A DNA stretch of 48,236 nucleotides, taken from assembly GCA_016200135.1 (NCBI GenBank), contig JACQFI010000041.1, forward strand, positions 1-48,236, in the 5' to 3' direction. Every line of letters begins with the position of its first letter. Position 1 is the stretch's first letter. This document shows positions 36,216 to 43,110 of this stretch, one piece after another. The position numbers were made by a program, and so were the translations under genes. This DNA is from Planctomycetota bacterium. Lineage in GTDB: Bacteria > Planctomycetota > SZUA-567 > H5-PLA8. The notes beneath the pieces were generated by a model, which saw only the letters and a list, made by a program, of their open reading frames with translations, did not search any database and had not been told where the DNA came from.

Positions 36216-36318
36216 GTGGCTCCGCCGTCCCGGCGGAGGTCGCGGCGGCGTCTCGCCGCCGTGCACGCGTTCACCGGCGCGGATGCCGGTGAGACCATCG
36301 GCGGGACGCCGATGCCAC
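36216..36318. repeat. 103-bp paired-REP element, copy B
   Basis: Same ends (GTGGCTCCGCCGTCCC to GACGCCGATGCCAC), same length and same internal order as the element at 2874-2976. Differences cluster in the central spacer. Two imperfect palindromic halves point toward each other, as in REPINs. It sits between the two PQQ-propeller paralogs and before the AAGGAG site of the downstream one, so it could affect that gene's expression. Confidence 0.8.
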
Positions 36319-36382
36319 GATACACCGGCGCACGAAACCTTGGCGCACGTAATCCCAGCGCCGCGAGAACCCAGCAGGACGT

Positions 36383-37903
36383 TCAGCGCGAGCCGATGCA
36401 GTAGAGGTACTGCTGGCCGCGGATGAACAGCAGTTTGCCGTCGAAGACCGGGTTGCTGACGGTCTGCTCGTACACGAGCGTCTCCTTGCCGTCCTTGTCC
36501 TTATTCTTCTTGTCGAAGGTCTCGAGCTTGTTGATGCCGACTTCCTTGTACTCGCGGCCGGGCTCGAGGATCAGCGTGCCGCCCTGGTTATCCAGGATGT
36601 AGATGTACTTGCCCGCGAGCGCGGGGCTGGCCGAGTAGCCCGGGTAGAAGACGTACTCCTTGTGGCCGGCGAGCGGCAGGTCTTTTTCGTAGACGATGGT
36701 CCCGGCCTCGGCGTCGAAGACCCGCAGCTTGCCGTCGTCGGTGATGTAATAGACGAGACCGTTGACGCAGAGCGGCGAGGCGACCATGTAGCTCTTGCCC
36801 TTGATGCTCTTGCCGACCGTGGGCATGGCGTTCGGGCCGGGGTTGGACGGGATCTGAAGCTGGATCAGGCCCGCGCGGTCCCAGAGGAAGATACGGTCCT
36901 TCTCGACGATGGCGGAGGTGTTCTCGCCGCCGAAGTCCTTGAACGGGCCCCAGCCCATCTCGCCGTCCGAAGCGCGGAAGGCTTCGCCGCGGCAGCTCAC
37001 GACGTACGTCTGCCCGCCCACGGTGGCGGGGACGATCGAAGCGTACGCGGGCGGCGCCCAGGGCAGGGCCTTGGCGTAGGACTTGGTCCAGAGCGGCTTG
37101 CCGGTCTTGCGGTCGAAGGCGATGACGTCGTTCGTGTACTGGACGATGAACTTGTCGGCGGTGAGCACCGGCGAGGAGTGCCGGCCGTGTTCGCCGTGCT
37201 TCTTCTCCGCGGCGGGTTCGAGCGTGACCCACTGGCGGGCGCCGGCCAGGTCGTAGCAGACGGCCACGCGGTTGCTGTACCACATGTAGACGTTCTTGCC
37301 GTCGCTCGCGGGCGTGGCCGAGGCGAACTCCCACCAGTTCTTGTCGGCCTTGTAGTGCTCCTTGTCGGCCTCCTGCACGGCGGCGTCGAGCTGCTTCTGC
37401 GGCTCCACGACCTGCTGGCCCCACTGCCAGTTCATGAAGCGCTTGTCGTCGGGGTACCCGGCGGGCGAGACGGCGTCGGACATGCGTTTGAGCTCGGCGT
37501 CGAGGTGCGTCTTGATCTTGTCGTAGAGCGGCTTGGCCTTCTCCTCGATCTTCTGGCGGTCGGCGTCGGCCATCACTTCATAATAGTGGTGCGTGTGCCA
37601 CCAGAGGATCTTGCCGTCGGTCTTGCTCACGCACATCAGCCCGTACGGATCGAAGCCGAAGAGCACGCAGTCGCCGACGACAATCGGCGCGGAGGCGCCG
37701 GAGGGAATCGGCGTCATCCATAGGATGCCGGAGCTTTCCGGCTTGCCGCCGACGACCTTGCGGGACCACTTGGTGGGCGGCGTGGCGTCGGGGAAGCGGC
37801 CGGTGCCGTCGTTGCGCCAGCCTGTAATCTTCTCCGCCGAACTTGCGGCGTGGGCGGCCGTTATCATGAAAACGGCTGAGAGCAGCAGGCCGGGGCTTCG
37901 CAT
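36383..37903 (-). CDS. Secreted PQQ-like beta-propeller protein with helical insert, paralog 1
   Basis: A 506-residue protein with a signal peptide (about 1-22, MRSPGLLLSAVFMITAAHAA) and the same GWRNDGTGRFPDATPPTKW opening as its neighbour. PQQ/BamB-type repeats begin near 65 (APIVVGDCVLFGFDPYGLMCVSKTDGKILWW), followed by a helical insert (about 100-180, with KIEEKAKPLYDKIKTHLDAELKR and VVEPQKQLDAAVQEADKEHYKAD), then further blades to the end. The C-terminus reads LLFIRGQQYLYCIGSR, like its paralog. It lacks the WLVLGPF domain found there. ATG 37903 is preceded by AAAGGATGG. The two genes form a minus-strand pair that appears to derive from tandem duplication. Function unknown. Confidence 0.8.
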   Translation of the reverse strand: MRSPGLLLSAVFMITAAHAASSAEKITGWRNDGTGRFPDATPPTKWSRKVVGGKPESSGILWMTPIPSGASAPIVVGDCVLFGFDPYGLMCVSKTDGKILWWHTHHYYEVMADADRQKIEEKAKPLYDKIKTHLDAELKRMSDAVSPAGYPDDKRFMNWQWGQQVVEPQKQLDAAVQEADKEHYKADKNWWEFASATPASDGKNVYMWYSNRVAVCYDLAGARQWVTLEPAAEKKHGEHGRHSSPVLTADKFIVQYTNDVIAFDRKTGKPLWTKSYAKALPWAPPAYASIVPATVGGQTYVVSCRGEAFRASDGEMGWGPFKDFGGENTSAIVEKDRIFLWDRAGLIQLQIPSNPGPNAMPTVGKSIKGKSYMVASPLCVNGLVYYITDDGKLRVFDAEAGTIVYEKDLPLAGHKEYVFYPGYSASPALAGKYIYILDNQGGTLILEPGREYKEVGINKLETFDKKNKDKDGKETLVYEQTVSNPVFDGKLLFIRGQQYLYCIGSR

Positions 37904-38013
37904 CGATCCATCCTTTGCCTTAAGTAAAGCAGGCCATGAAGGCACTTACACCTGTACGCCTAGAACGTGTACACCTGCGAACACCTTCAGTAATTTCGAT
38001 AGACACTGGGAAA

Positions 38014-39078
38014 TTACGCCCGCACCAACGAGAAATTCGGGCGGATCTCGGCGGCCTCGATGCCGCGGTGATTCGGGATGGTGAAGGCGTGGTACTTCTT
38101 CAGTGCGGCGAGTTCGCCGGCATCGAGCACGCCGAGTTGGCTCAAGGCTTCGAGCGCCACCGGCGCGACGCCGCGGCGGCCTTCGCCGTCGGCGTTCTTG
38201 AGCGCGATGCCGAGAGCGGGTCCGCCGCCGGGGCGCTCGACCACGCCGAGGCCCTGGTAGCCTTCGGCGCCACCCTTGCAGACCACGCGGCCCTTCGAGG
38301 CGCGGAGCAGATCGGTGTCGAAGCGGTCCTCGCCCGCGAGCATCTCGGGGAAGTCCAGCACCGCGTGTGCGATCCGGGTCAGGGCTTCGCGGCGCGGCAC
38401 GGGCGCGCCGGCCCGGGCGGGTGGCGTGGGCCGGACGCGCGCGGCGTCGGCCCACTGCGCGAACATGCGTGCGGCGTTCCGCAGCGGCATCGCGAAGCAG
38501 GGCACGGAGCAGCCGTCGACGCCGAGCCCGATCTCGTCCGAGCGCAGGCCGGAGAGTTCCGCGAGGATGCGCAGCACCGCTTGCTGGTGCGGGTGTTCGC
38601 GTTCGAGATAATCGTCCGTCGTCCAGCCGTTGGCGACGCACGACGCGAGCATGCCGGCGTGCTTGCCCGAACAGTTGTTGTAGACCGCCGGGATCGGCCC
38701 GCCGGCGGCCTGAACTTTCTTGGCCGAGACCGGGTTCAGCGGCAGATGGCTGCCGCAGCGCAGCGCGTCCTCGCCCAGACCGATGCGCTTTAAAATGCCG
38801 CGCACAGCCTCGACGTGGCGGTCCTCGCCCGAATGCGACGCGGCCATCACCGCCAGTTCGCGCGGCGCGAACCCGAAGCGGTCCGCCGCGCCGCTCTCCA
38901 CGACCTGCAAGAGCTGGAACGGCTTGGCGCTCGAGCGCAGGAACGTAACGAGCCCCGGATCGCCGGCGCTCGCGACGAGTTTACCCGCCGCGTCCACGAC
39001 GGCGACGGCCCCGCGGTGCTGGGATTCCAGGATCCCGCCGCGCAGGATATCCACGAGCGGGACGGTCTCGAAGGCCAT
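38014..39078 (-). CDS. L-asparaginase II-family protein
   Basis: A 354-residue protein of the asparaginase II family found in Rhizobium etli-type enzymes, unrelated to the E. coli-type enzyme. Family text includes RGGILESQHRGAVAVVDAAGK, FLRSSAKPFQLLQVVESGAADRFG, MAASHSGEDRHVEAVRGIL, NNCSGKHAGMLASCVANGW and DGCSVPCFAMPL. It hydrolyses asparagine to aspartate and ammonia in studied members; here this is inferred. The start ATG 39078 is standard. A 110-bp gap separates it from the propeller gene downstream. Upstream of it lies the 1.4-kb repeat-filled non-coding stretch. Confidence 0.9.
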   Translation of the reverse strand: MAFETVPLVDILRGGILESQHRGAVAVVDAAGKLVASAGDPGLVTFLRSSAKPFQLLQVVESGAADRFGFAPRELAVMAASHSGEDRHVEAVRGILKRIGLGEDALRCGSHLPLNPVSAKKVQAAGGPIPAVYNNCSGKHAGMLASCVANGWTTDDYLEREHPHQQAVLRILAELSGLRSDEIGLGVDGCSVPCFAMPLRNAARMFAQWADAARVRPTPPARAGAPVPRREALTRIAHAVLDFPEMLAGEDRFDTDLLRASKGRVVCKGGAEGYQGLGVVERPGGGPALGIALKNADGEGRRGVAPVALEALSQLGVLDAGELAALKKYHAFTIPNHRGIEAAEIRPNFSLVRA

Positions 39079-39302
39079 GGGGTCATACTCCGCGGGTTGA
39101 ACACGGAGTATGTCCCCGTGCCGCGCGGATTCCAGCGACGGAGCGCCTTCTCACCGCCGAGACACGGAGCACAGTCGGACTGATCTGGCCGGTAATCTTC
39201 TGTTATTCAGTTGGGAGTTCGTGGGTTTCGCTGCTGGGTCGTTGGCCTCCTCTCCTTATTAGTCCTGAGTGCTGAGGAACTGCACGGCAGCGCTCAATTA
39301 TT
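39079..39302. other. Non-coding DNA upstream of the asparaginase gene
   Basis: About 220 bp. I see no supported gene. A short CCGCCGAGACACGGAGCA piece recalls the CACAGAG-type repeats at 2001-2073. It presumably holds the asparaginase promoter, but I cannot point to convincing hexamers. Base composition turns AT-richer from about 39190. Confidence 0.5.
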
Positions 39303-39671
39303 GAAAAAAGTCTGCACATTATGTGCACGACGCACGGTAGCTCCCGCGGCCCGAGTCCAAGATTCGGGGACGTGAGGTCCTCCTTGTCGCGGGCGCTCGC
39401 CAAGCGCCGGCGAATTTCGATGCTGTTCTTCGCGTAAAAATGCGCACATGTTGAACTGAAAGTGCGACGTATTGTCCACGAAAGGCACGAAGAACGGCAA
39501 TTTGGCTCTGATTTTTTGAAAAAAGGTGCACGTGTTGAACTGCAAACACGAAATTCGAATATCGAAATCCGAAAGAACGGCGATGGATCTTCCACGAATT
39601 TGCACGAATCGGCACGAAGCATGGAAATGGAACGCCCATTTCCGAAAAAAAGATGCACTTGATGCGCACGA
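39303..39671. repeat. Four degenerate copies of an AAAAA-TGCAC motif, with CACGAA repeats
   Basis: Copies start at 39303, 39435, 39518 and 39644. The common core is A5-7, a few bases, TGCRCA, then usually TTGAACTG (39433-39458 and 39518-39542 share TTGAACTG exactly). Between them are CACGAA-type runs at 39477-39497 (two units) and 39592-39620 (CCACGAATTTGCACGAATCGGCACGAA). No open frame here has a credible start or domain; this is non-coding, lower-GC DNA. It may be the worn remains of a mobile element. Confidence 0.55.
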
Positions 39672-39683
39672 GTTCTGGGTGTT

Positions 39684-39958
39684 AGCCCCGTGAAACGGGG
39701 CTTCGCCGAGGCCCGAGATGATGGGCCGAGTATAGCCCCCGGCTTTCTGCCGGGGGTGGGCGGGCAAACCATCAGAGATTTTACCGCCGTTTACGGCGGT
39801 TATTGCAGGAGTCAAGGAGTTCACTCCGAGTCTATTTAACCCTCGTGAACGAGGGTAATAAACTTAAGACAAAGCGCCTACACACTCCCGCCTGAAGGCG
39901 GGGGCTATGCTCGGTCTGGCGTCGCCAGACCTCGAGGAAGTCCCGATTTCATCGGGAC
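39684..39958. repeat. Chain of hairpins with differing stems and TGAA-type loops
   Basis: Nine stems in 275 bp, at 39684-39702, 39710-39727, 39736-39756, 39783-39800, 39816-39827, 39839-39856, 39887-39902, 39913-39931 and 39940-39958. Stem sequences all differ (for example GCCCCG, CCCCCGGC, ACCGCCG, ACCCTCG, CCCGCC, GTCCCGA). Loops are TGAAA, TTTCT, TTTA, TTCA, TGAA, TGAA and TTTCA, so most match TGAA(A) or its complement; two stems (39710 and 39913) do not. No gene overlaps them convincingly. Confidence 0.75.
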
Positions 39959-40084
39959 GCACAGAAAGAATGGAGCGGCTGCGCCGGACAACTTTGGGCG
40001 GGCACGGTGGTCCGCGCCACCGATCTGGCGGCTGCTCACTTGGCATCGCAGGGCGCGGGGCAAGCACCGGCCCCTCACCCCCTG

Positions 40085-40112
40085 CCCCCTCTCCCTCAAC
40101 GGGGAGAGGGGG
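40085..40112. repeat. CCCCTCTCC hairpin repeat, intergenic copy
   Basis: A pyrimidine stem (CCCCCTCTCCC) pairs with GGGGAGAGGGGG, preceded by CCCTCACCCCCTGCC. The same style of repeat occurs inside a gene at 46573-46647. Sequences of this type are dispersed in many high-GC genomes, from general knowledge. Confidence 0.6.
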
Positions 40113-40265
40113 AACGCGACGCGGCTGCGCCGGGTTCATTTATTCTGTTTTGGGTTGGGAATGGCCTCGGGTTGCGAGCCGCGTGGTTAGGATTGCCCAT
40201 AGGGAATCACGCGTTCGCTGGAAGGGACAGTAACCTATAAGGAGGCGGGCGTCAAGGGGGAAGGC

Positions 40266-40300
40266 ATTTTGGATTTTGGATTTCCGATTTTCGATTCAAC
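40266..40300. repeat. Five-unit heptamer array (ATTTTGG type)
   Basis: Consecutive 7-bp units ATTTTGG, ATTTTGG, ATTTCCG, ATTTTCG and ATTCAAC, with drift along the array. It lies 6 bp before an octamer array and is AT-rich in an otherwise GC-rich genome. Confidence 0.65.
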
Positions 40301-40306
40301 GGCACT

Positions 40307-40455
40307 GACTGGTTATCTGGTTGGCTTGTTAACTGCTTGGGAGATTGGGAGTCGCTGGTAACGAGCTAACCAACGAACGAGCCGACTAGCAAACCAGTGC
40401 ACCAGCCAACCAGCTAACCAGTCAACCACCGAACCAGTCAACTAGCCAACCATCT
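40307..40455. repeat. Two opposed octamer arrays forming a large inverted repeat
   Basis: Left arm, 40307-40346: five 8-bp units GACTGGTT, ATCTGGTT, GGCTTGTT, AACTGCTT and GGGAGATT. Right arm, 40368-40455: eleven 8-bp units beginning AACCAACG and including AACCAGTG, AACCAGCT, AACCAGTC (twice), AACTAGCC and AACCATCT. The left units are reverse complements of the right type (GACTGGTT against AACCAGTC). The array ends 5 bp before the stop codon of the gene at 40461, so a hairpin here could also end its transcript. Confidence 0.75.
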
Positions 40456-40460
40456 GCCGT

Positions 40461-41006
40461 TTACTTGCCGTGGCCGCTGGAAATGAGTTCGCGGGTTTTG
40501 GTGTCTTTGCCGTTGACGGTGACGGACTTGACGATGCCGTCGAGGGCGACGTCCTTGCAGACCCAGACCTTGCGGGTCATGGGGTCGGCGCCGGGTGCGC
40601 TGGTGTAGATCGTCATCTCCTTCATCTTGCAGGCGTATTCCTTGCCGCCGACGGTGATCTTCTCGTCCTTCTCGGCCTTGACCTCGTAGCTCCAGGACTC
40701 GCCGTCGCCGTCCTGGCGGTAGGGCTTGTTCAGTTCGATGTGTTCCTCGCCGGTGGGCATCTTGCGCTTGCCGTAGTTCTCGTCGCGGGCGAAGACGATC
40801 TCGTTCTCGTACTTCTCCTTCACCGTCAGCTTGAAGTGGGACTCGAAGGTCTTGCCGCTCTTGATGTCCGTCACGTTGTACTCAATCCAGTCACCCACCT
40901 TGGCGGTTTTGTACGGATGCGGCTCCTTCTTGTCTTCCGCGTGAGCAGCGAACACGACGGCGACGCACGAGGTGAAGATCAGTTCGAGGTGGAGGTTGCG
41001 GGTCAT
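40461..41006 (-). CDS. Small secreted protein of unknown function
   Basis: A 181-residue protein with a signal peptide (about 1-20, MTRNLHLELIFTSCVAVVFAAHA) followed by DKKEPHPYKTAKVGDWIEYNVTD. The mature part is a beta-rich, lysine/glutamate-rich domain (VKEKYENEIVFARDENYGKR, WSYEVKAEKDEKITVGGKEYACK, MTRKVWVCKDVALDGIVKSV). The 'GDWIEY' opening recalls small beta-domain proteins of planctomycetes. ATG 41006 was chosen because AAGGAG is 7 bp upstream; ATG 41012 leaves only one base. It stands alone between repeat clusters, with the octamer array right after its stop. Family not recognised. Confidence 0.7.
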   Translation of the reverse strand: MTRNLHLELIFTSCVAVVFAAHAEDKKEPHPYKTAKVGDWIEYNVTDIKSGKTFESHFKLTVKEKYENEIVFARDENYGKRKMPTGEEHIELNKPYRQDGDGESWSYEVKAEKDEKITVGGKEYACKMKEMTIYTSAPGADPMTRKVWVCKDVALDGIVKSVTVNGKDTKTRELISSGHGK

Positions 41007-41132
41007 GACCATGCTCCTTGGGGTATGTGAGCCGACAAGGACTCGATTAACCAAGGCCAGGACCTGAACCGATGTTTGAGGCATTCTGTTCGGATGAGAA
41101 TTAGCGCGGGGCGCTTGTCTTTACCCACGTTT

Positions 41133-41343
41133 CCGGCCTGGAGGGCCGGCTGGAAATTAGCCGGTGGCCCGCGAAGCGGAGCCACCGGAAAGCGATGCCC
41201 CAAAAAGGTTGCGCCCTGGAAGGGCGCGGGAATCTCCGGCGACCCTGCCGGGTCGCAACGCCGATGGACGGAGCTTACCGGTGGCCGCGGCCCGATTTCA
41301 TCCGGCCTTGCCACCGGCTAATCTCCTCCGCCCCTGCTGGGGC
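41133..41343. repeat. Hairpin cluster 2, with a 165-bp inverted-repeat element inside
   Basis: TTAGCCGGTGGC (41157-41168) is mirrored by GCCACCGGCTAA (41310-41321), and the same CCGGTGGC/GCCACCGG words recur inside at 41181-41188 and 41278-41285, so the element is doubly palindromic. Other stems: CCGGCC/GGCCGG at 41133-41149, GCGCCCT/AGGGCGC at 41211-41227, GCGACCC/GGGTCGC at 41239-41256 and GCCCC/GGGGC at 41330-41343. Their loops TGGAG, GGA, TGCC and TGCT recall the first cluster. Confidence 0.7.
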
Positions 41344-41395
41344 GGACGACCACGGCCTAAGCATAGGTGAGGTGGTTAACGGCACGCTTTCCTCA

Positions 41396-41453
41396 GTAAG
41401 GGGATTACAGGTATTCCTGTGACCTCCCCTTACCCCTCCTTAACTAAGGAGGG
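41396..41453. repeat. Two consecutive hairpins downstream of the M48 gene
   Basis: GTAAGGGG...CCCCTTAC (41396-41433) encloses a smaller ACAGG-TATT-CCTGT stem; then CCCTCCTTA-AC-TAAGGAGGG (41434-41453) has a 9-bp stem. They lie 24 bp beyond the M48 stop codon, which is read leftward. They could serve as a terminator for it, but the palindromes may equally be repeats of the same family as cluster 2. Confidence 0.45.
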
Positions 41454-41476
41454 AATTACAACAGAGCGAGGCATTC

Positions 41477-42946
41477 CTATTTGGCGCCGAAGACCTTGCG
41501 GAGGATGTCGGTGGCTTGGCCGGCGGGGTTGGCGCGGATGTTGAGCTCTTCTTCGGCCATCTTGAGGTAGAGGCCGTCGACGGCTTTGCGGGTGACATAC
41601 TGGTCGAGGTCGAAGTCGCCGAGCAGCGCCTTGCCCGCGAAGCCGGCCTTCTTGACGAGGCTCTTGTAGGACTTCGTCGCGCCGGAGTCGGCGGTGGCCT
41701 TCTGGACGAGCGGAAGAATCTTTTCGAGCAGGTTCGCGTCGCAGGACTTCTTGAAGTATTGCGTGGCCTCGTCGTGCTTGCCTTTCAGGATGCCGCGGGC
41801 GTCCTGGAGCGTGAGCTGCGCAATGGCTTGCGCGAGGACATCGGCGGTGGCGGGCGCGGCGGCCTCGGCGGCGCGGTTCATGTTCTCGATGAACTCGTCG
41901 GCGTACTTGTCGCGGCCGAGCATGCGCGCGGCTTTCTCGATGTCCTTGAGTTGGTCGGGCATGAGGACTTTCACGGCCAGGTCCTTGTAAAAGCCGTCGG
42001 CCTTGCCGAGCTTGGCGATGGCGTGCCGCATGCCCTGCGAGAGCGCGGCCTGGAGGCCCTGGCGGATCTCGCCGTCGGCCAGCGAGGCGAGCGTGGCCGG
42101 GTCCGCGGCGGCGGACGTTCCGGCGGGCGCGGCCGGCGTAAGCTTGAGACAGTATTCAGGAAGACGCGCGCCGGCGCCGAGCTTCTCCGACTGCGCGTAG
42201 AGCTTGAGCGCTTCCTTCTGCGCTTTTTCGAGGCGCTTCTCGCGGTCGTCGCTGGCGGGGTGCGTGCTCAGGAAAGTCGGCGTGGCGGATTTGAGCGTGG
42301 AGAAGCGCTTCCAGAACTCGACGGCTTCGTGCGGATCGTAACCGGCGCGGGACATATAAAGGAGGCCCTCGTGGTCGGCCTCGGTCTCGTTGGCGCGGCT
42401 GTAGGGCAGGAGCAGGCCGAGCTGCGAGCCGTAATCGTACGCGCCGAGCGCGATGGAACTTGCCGCGGCCGACGCGCCGCGCGCCTTGAGGATCTCGGAG
42501 AGGCCCGTGCCGACCCAGCCGACGACGGTGGCCTGGGTCATGCGCTGGCCGCCGTGGCGCAGGATGGCGTGGGCGACTTCGTGGCCGAGGACCGTGGCGA
42601 GGCCGGCCTCGTTCTGGCAGTAGGGCAGCACGCCGGTGTAGACGCAGATCTTGCCGCCGGGCAGACAGAAGGCGTTGATGGTGGGCGATTCGAGCACGGA
42701 GATCTCGTACTGGAAGCCCTTGTCCGGCGCCGCGGCCATGATGCGCTTGGCGACGCGTTCGACGAAGGCGACGGTCTCCTTGTCCTTGCAGAGCTTCTCC
42801 TTCTGCAGGATTTCTTTGTAGGCGTCTTCGCCGAGCTTGTTCTCCTGCTCGGGCGTGGTGAGGGTGAGCGGTTCGGAGGCGCGCAGGGCCGCGGGTGCGG
42901 CGCAGGCGGCGGCAAGCGCGAGCACGCAGGCGAAGCGGTTATTCAT
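41477..42946 (-). CDS. M48-family metalloprotease fused to a DUF4197 domain
   Basis: A 489-residue protein with a signal peptide (about 1-23). The peptidase domain (about 30-250) has the HEVAH zinc motif (H122, H126), E187 in NETEADHEG as likely third ligand, and a STHPASDDR block near 227. Residues about 285-487 match DUF4197 throughout: DGEIRQGLQAALSQGMRHAI, LGKADGFYKDLAVKVLMPDQL, ENMNRAAEAAAPATADVL, LTLQDARGILKGKHDEATQYF, DLDQYVTRKAVDGLYLKMAEEELNIR and TDILRKVFG. In other genomes DUF4197 is usually a separate secreted protein. It probably acts in the periplasm on damaged envelope proteins, by analogy with BepA-like M48 enzymes. ATG 42946 has a GGGAG site. Confidence 0.85.
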   Translation of the reverse strand: MNNRFACVLALAAACAAPAALRASEPLTLTTPEQENKLGEDAYKEILQKEKLCKDKETVAFVERVAKRIMAAAPDKGFQYEISVLESPTINAFCLPGGKICVYTGVLPYCQNEAGLATVLGHEVAHAILRHGGQRMTQATVVGWVGTGLSEILKARGASAAASSIALGAYDYGSQLGLLLPYSRANETEADHEGLLYMSRAGYDPHEAVEFWKRFSTLKSATPTFLSTHPASDDREKRLEKAQKEALKLYAQSEKLGAGARLPEYCLKLTPAAPAGTSAAADPATLASLADGEIRQGLQAALSQGMRHAIAKLGKADGFYKDLAVKVLMPDQLKDIEKAARMLGRDKYADEFIENMNRAAEAAAPATADVLAQAIAQLTLQDARGILKGKHDEATQYFKKSCDANLLEKILPLVQKATADSGATKSYKSLVKKAGFAGKALLGDFDLDQYVTRKAVDGLYLKMAEEELNIRANPAGQATDILRKVFGAK

Positions 42947-43110
42947 GGGCGGGGCTCCCTTTGGGTTTGCGGGCACACGATTATGTACGCTCCCTGGAAT
43001 ATGCAATCGCGAATACGCGGCGCTTGAAGGTTGCGCCCGCGCTAGCGTCTCCTTGCGGACAGGGTACGATAGCGCGCAGCCAACAAAACGAGCATACGCG
43101 GGGGTCCTCG

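Noticed and set aside
37940..37985. Repeated ACACCTG words upstream of the propeller gene
   Set aside because: Two near-copies in about 30 bp are too few to support an operator or repeat call.
39294..39824. Open frames on the minus strand across the repeat-filled gap, up to about 175 codons
   Set aside because: They run through hairpins and repeat motifs, have no ribosome site or domain, and repeat the same short peptides because the DNA repeats do.
40307..40455. CRISPR array
   Set aside because: Units are 8 bp, contiguous, without unique spacers, and reverse sense halfway; no cas genes are present.
41076..41422. Short open frames within hairpin cluster 2
   Set aside because: They coincide with the palindromic element; their text is Arg/Pro/Ala-rich and without family features.
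43024..43070. Promoter for moxR with TTGCGG and TACGAT
   Set aside because: The spacing between the hexamers is only six bases, which is not functional for sigma-70.
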